Shown in pieces: positions 15,274 to 17,162 of a DNA stretch of 17,162 nucleotides. The stretch comes from Campylobacteraceae bacterium (GTDB lineage Bacteria; Campylobacterota; Campylobacteria; Campylobacterales; Sulfurovaceae), in the NCBI GenBank assembly GCA_027063325.1, contig JAMOSA010000057.1:1-17162 (forward strand), given 5' to 3'. The notes beneath the pieces are model-generated. The model did no database searches. It saw only the letters and a program-made list of their open reading frames with translations, and had not been told where the DNA came from. Numbering within the stretch: position 1 is the stretch's first letter; the number at the start of each line of letters is the position of its first letter. The position numbers were made by a program, and so were the translations under genes.

Positions 15274-15660
15274 ATGTCTATAGAGATTACAACCAGAGGG
15301 ATAGGAATTACTATAAACAGTATTGAAGATAAAGAGTTTGTAGAGATAGATATATATGGTACACTTGAACATAGTGATTATATGGTACTTACTCCTGTTA
15401 TGGAACATGCAGTTTTAGCAGCAAAGAGTAGAGAGCTTGATATACTCATAGATATGCGAAGCTTTGAGGGGTGGAGTTTTGAAGCTGCTGTTGATGATAT
15501 GAAGTTTGGTTTGGAGTTTAGAGACTCTTTTGACAAAATGGCAATAGTAGGTGATAAGAGATGGGAAGAGTTGTCTGTAGAGCTTATGAACCACTTTAGC
15601 AAAGGTGAAGTGAAGTTTTTTGAAAATTATCACTCTGCTGTAAAGTGGCTTTTACACTAA
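15274..15660 (+). CDS. SpoIIAA/STAS-like protein
   Basis: This is a 128-residue cytoplasmic protein of the SpoIIAA-like (PF11964-type, STAS/CRAL-TRIO-like fold) family. The recognisable core is LDILIDMRSFEGWSF, followed by a helix with FGLEFRDSFDKMAIVGDKRWEE and the C-terminal FFENYHSAVKWL. The family's role is poorly known; members bind lipids or nucleotides, or respond to stress, and none of these is proven here. The frame extends upstream to 15208, but the ATG at 15274 has AGAGGTGG (15262-15269) five bases before it and matches the family's N-terminus, so I use it. It is divergent from the NifS-like gene and convergent with def. Confidence 0.8.
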   Translation: MSIEITTRGIGITINSIEDKEFVEIDIYGTLEHSDYMVLTPVMEHAVLAAKSRELDILIDMRSFEGWSFEAAVDDMKFGLEFRDSFDKMAIVGDKRWEELSVELMNHFSKGEVKFFENYHSAVKWLLH

Positions 15661-15672
15661 ATATTTGCAAAA

Positions 15673-15689
15673 TACTCTTTTTGGGAGTA
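15673..15689. terminator. Weak convergent hairpin after the STAS-like gene
   Basis: TACTC (15673-15677) pairs with GAGTA (15685-15689) around a 7-base T-rich loop between the convergent STAS-like and def genes. The stem is only five pairs, so this is tentative. Confidence 0.25.
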
Positions 15690-15693
15690 ACTG

Positions 15694-16224
15694 CTACTTC
15701 TTGGCTCTTTTTTTCCACTCTTTTTCAAACTTTTTCCGTTTTACTATAGATAGCTTTTCGACAAAAATTTTGCCATCTAAGTGATCTATTTCATGCTGTA
15801 AAGCTATTGCCAAAAAAGCATCATCTTCTATAATAAAAGTCTCTCCATATCTGTTTTGATACTCTATAGTTACATCTTTGTATCTGTTTACCTCTTCAAA
15901 ATATCCGGGAACCGAAAGACACCCCTCTTGATATTTTGTTTTGCCGCCTACTTTTAGAATTTTGGGATTAATAACCTCTAGTGTATTCTCTTTTGGCTGT
16001 TGCTCTTTGGGATCATCTGAATCTACATCCAGTGGTGTATTTATAATGAGTACCCGAAGAGGTACTCCTATTTGAATAGCAGCCAGACCAACACCATTTT
16101 TTGCTATCATGGTATCATACATATCATCTAACAGTTGGTGCAAAGATTCATCAAACTTCTCTACAGGTTTTGAGATCTCTTTTAATCTTTTGTCTGGATA
16201 TATGACAATATCTCTTATCATCAT
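15694..16224 (-). CDS. def: Peptide deformylase
   Basis: It removes the formyl group from the N-terminal methionine of new proteins. The protein has 176 residues. All three deformylase motifs are visible: GVGLAAIQIG (44-53), EGCLSVPG with the metal-ligand Cys, and QHEIDHLDG with the two His ligands and catalytic Glu. The basic C-terminal tail (KRKKFEKEWKKRAKK) is common in the family. Two adjacent ATG codons occur; AAGGG (16229-16233) is four bases from the first and seven from the second (16221), so the true start may be one residue shorter. It begins eight bases after clpP, and its ribosome binding site overlaps the end of that gene. Co-transcription with clpP is likely, a pairing common in Campylobacterota. 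Confidence 0.96.
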   Translation of the reverse strand: MMIRDIVIYPDKRLKEISKPVEKFDESLHQLLDDMYDTMIAKNGVGLAAIQIGVPLRVLIINTPLDVDSDDPKEQQPKENTLEVINPKILKVGGKTKYQEGCLSVPGYFEEVNRYKDVTIEYQNRYGETFIIEDDAFLAIALQHEIDHLDGKIFVEKLSIVKRKKFEKEWKKRAKK

Positions 16225-16232
16225 CTATCCCT

Positions 16233-16820
16233 TTAGATAAAACTTTTTGTCAAGATTTTATCTATCAATCCATACTCTACTGCCTCTTGTGCAGACATAA
16301 AGTTATCTCTTTCTGTATCTCTTTCTATCTTTTTGACAGTTTTACCTGTTCTTTCGGCTAAAATTTTATTGAGATAGTTTTTGAGTCTCAGTATCTCTTC
16401 AGCTTGTATTGCAATATCTGTAGCCTGACCTCTAGCTCCGCCCAATGGTTGGTGTATCATAATTCTGGAACTTGGCAGTGCATATCTCTTGCCCTCAGTT
16501 CCACATGATAACAAAAATGCTCCCATACTTGCTGCTTGTCCTATACATATAGTAACAACATCTGGTTTTATATAATTCATAGTATCATATATACTAAATC
16601 CACTTGTAATTACTCCACCTGGAGAGTTTATATAAAAGTATATATCTTTATCAGGATCCTGGGCTTCTAGGAATAGTAACTGTGCAACGATAGAGGAAGC
16701 TACAGCATCATTTATTTCACCACTTAGCATAATAATACGATCTTTTAGTAGGCGTGAATATATATCATAACTTCTTTCACCTCTACCAGTCTGTTCTATT
16801 ACATATGGAATGTAACTCAT
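16233..16820 (-). CDS. clpP: ATP-dependent Clp protease proteolytic subunit
   Basis: This is a 195-residue serine peptidase subunit that forms the two-ring chamber used with ClpX or ClpA. The catalytic triad is Ser98 in GQAASMGA, His123 in MIHQP and Asp172 in ERDNFM; YINSPGG and the N-terminal [25 protein letters not shown] are typical. AAGGTA precedes the ATG. The trigger factor gene (tig), often just upstream in related genomes, is not present within the 266-base spacer or the following gene start. It is followed closely by def, which suggests a shared transcript of protein maturation and turnover genes. Confidence 0.97.
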   Translation of the reverse strand: MSYIPYVIEQTGRGERSYDIYSRLLKDRIIMLSGEINDAVASSIVAQLLFLEAQDPDKDIYFYINSPGGVITSGFSIYDTMNYIKPDVVTICIGQAASMGAFLLSCGTEGKRYALPSSRIMIHQPLGGARGQATDIAIQAEEILRLKNYLNKILAERTGKTVKKIERDTERDNFMSAQEAVEYGLIDKILTKSFI

Positions 16821-16867
16821 TGATTTTACCTTTGTATCTATAATATATTTAGGGAGTAATATCTATA

Positions 16868-16873
16868 ATTATA
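16868..16873 (-). promoter_or_regulatory. Candidate -10 box for clpP-def
   Basis: Minus-strand GGTATAAT contains a perfect TATAAT, predicting a start near 16861 and a leader of about 40 bases before the clpP ATG. The rest of the spacer 16874-17042 is AT-rich with only small, weak hairpins such as AAAAAC/GTTTTT at 16976-16990, and no gene is visible in it. Confidence 0.45.
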
Positions 16874-17054
16874 CCTGAAATTCTCTCAAGTTATTATGGT
16901 AGCTGATTTTATATAGATAAAACTTTACTCTTCTAATGGAAAATAATAAAATTTTGTATAAAGTTTGTCAAAGTAAAAAACTCTGTTTTTAATTATAAGC
17001 TTTTAGTATTGAAGAATAAAATTGTATCTACATAAAATCAATTATAATCTATGC

Positions 17055-17060
17055 TAAAAT
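17055..17060 (+). promoter_or_regulatory. Candidate -10 box for the AAA-ATPase-like gene
   Basis: TGCTAAAATACCC contains TAAAAT with a preceding TGC, about 27 bases before the start codon. TATAAT at 17043-17048 is an alternative. Confidence 0.35.
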
Positions 17061-17086
17061 ACCCAAAACCCAATAAAGGATTTCTT

Positions 17087-17162
17087 ATGCAAAAACTCCC
17101 AATTGGCATACAAACCTTTAAAGAGATAAGAGAAGATAACTATATCTATATAGATAAAACTA
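17087..17162 (+). CDS. N-terminus of an AAA-ATPase-like / DUF1703-type protein (3' end outside window)
   Basis: Only 25 codons are visible, reading MQKLPIGIQTFKEIREDNYI and then YIDKT. This opening (LPIGIQTFxxIRExxYIYIDKT) is the hallmark N-terminus of the AAA-ATPase_like (PF09820) proteins that usually carry a C-terminal PD-(D/E)XK nuclease-like domain (PF08011, former DUF1703). AAAGGA (17075-17080) sits six bases before the ATG. These genes often occur in several copies per genome and their role is unclear. The P-loop and nuclease parts lie beyond the window, so completeness cannot be judged. Confidence 0.7.
   Translation, partial: MQKLPIGIQTFKEIREDNYIYIDKT

Noticed and set aside
16821..17086. 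A possible small RNA or tig remnant in the clpP upstream spacer
   Set aside because: Only weak AT hairpins and promoter-like boxes are visible; no trigger factor motif, no convincing terminator and no open frame with a ribosome binding site.

Overview
The window is a chromosomal, AT-rich (roughly two-thirds A+T by eye), tightly packed bacterial segment. Gene order and protein sequences point to Campylobacterota (former Epsilonproteobacteria). The evidence is ruvC divergent from dnaA with dnaN downstream, DnaA boxes built on a TTCAC core, TATAAT/TAAAAT -10 boxes without clear -35 boxes, and Helicobacter/Sulfurimonas-like NifS/NifU, RuvC and DnaA. I cannot name a genus; a free-living Sulfurimonas/Sulfurovum-like organism is my guess. 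No tRNA, rRNA, CRISPR array or insertion sequence was seen, and no gene-free stretch exceeds 300 bases (the longest is 16821-17086).

Layout. 1-212: C-terminal end of an unrecognised gene. 262-1879 (minus): operon of a CoA-binding protein, a secreted M15 zinc peptidase and a secreted protein with two SH3b repeats. 1937-3148 (plus): threonine dehydratase, divergent from that operon. 3218-9086 (minus): dnaA, dnaN, pyrG, recJ. 9218-12906 (plus): ruvC, pgi, and a Deg/HtrA-type periplasmic serine protease overlapping pgi. 12934-15068 (minus): an overlapping NifS-like/NifU-like pair. 15274-15660 (plus): a SpoIIAA/STAS-like protein. 15694-16820 (minus): clpP and def. 17087-end (plus): the start of an AAA-ATPase-like (DUF1703-type) gene.

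The replication origin is here. DnaA-box clusters lie on both sides of dnaA (ruvC-dnaA spacer and dnaA-dnaN spacer), matching the bipartite origin known in Helicobacter pylori. Genes on both sides are transcribed away from it. The usual gyrB after dnaN is absent; pyrG and recJ follow instead.

The most unusual content is the NifS-like/NifU-like pair. Both frames are intact and recognisable, yet the NifS-like protein has lost the PLP lysine, the catalytic cysteine and several other cofactor contacts. Its partner has lost all three scaffold cysteines of the IscU-type domain but keeps the four cysteines of the central [2Fe-2S] domain and the CxxC of the Nfu domain. This looks like a co-evolved pair that no longer makes clusters from cysteine and may carry or sense them.
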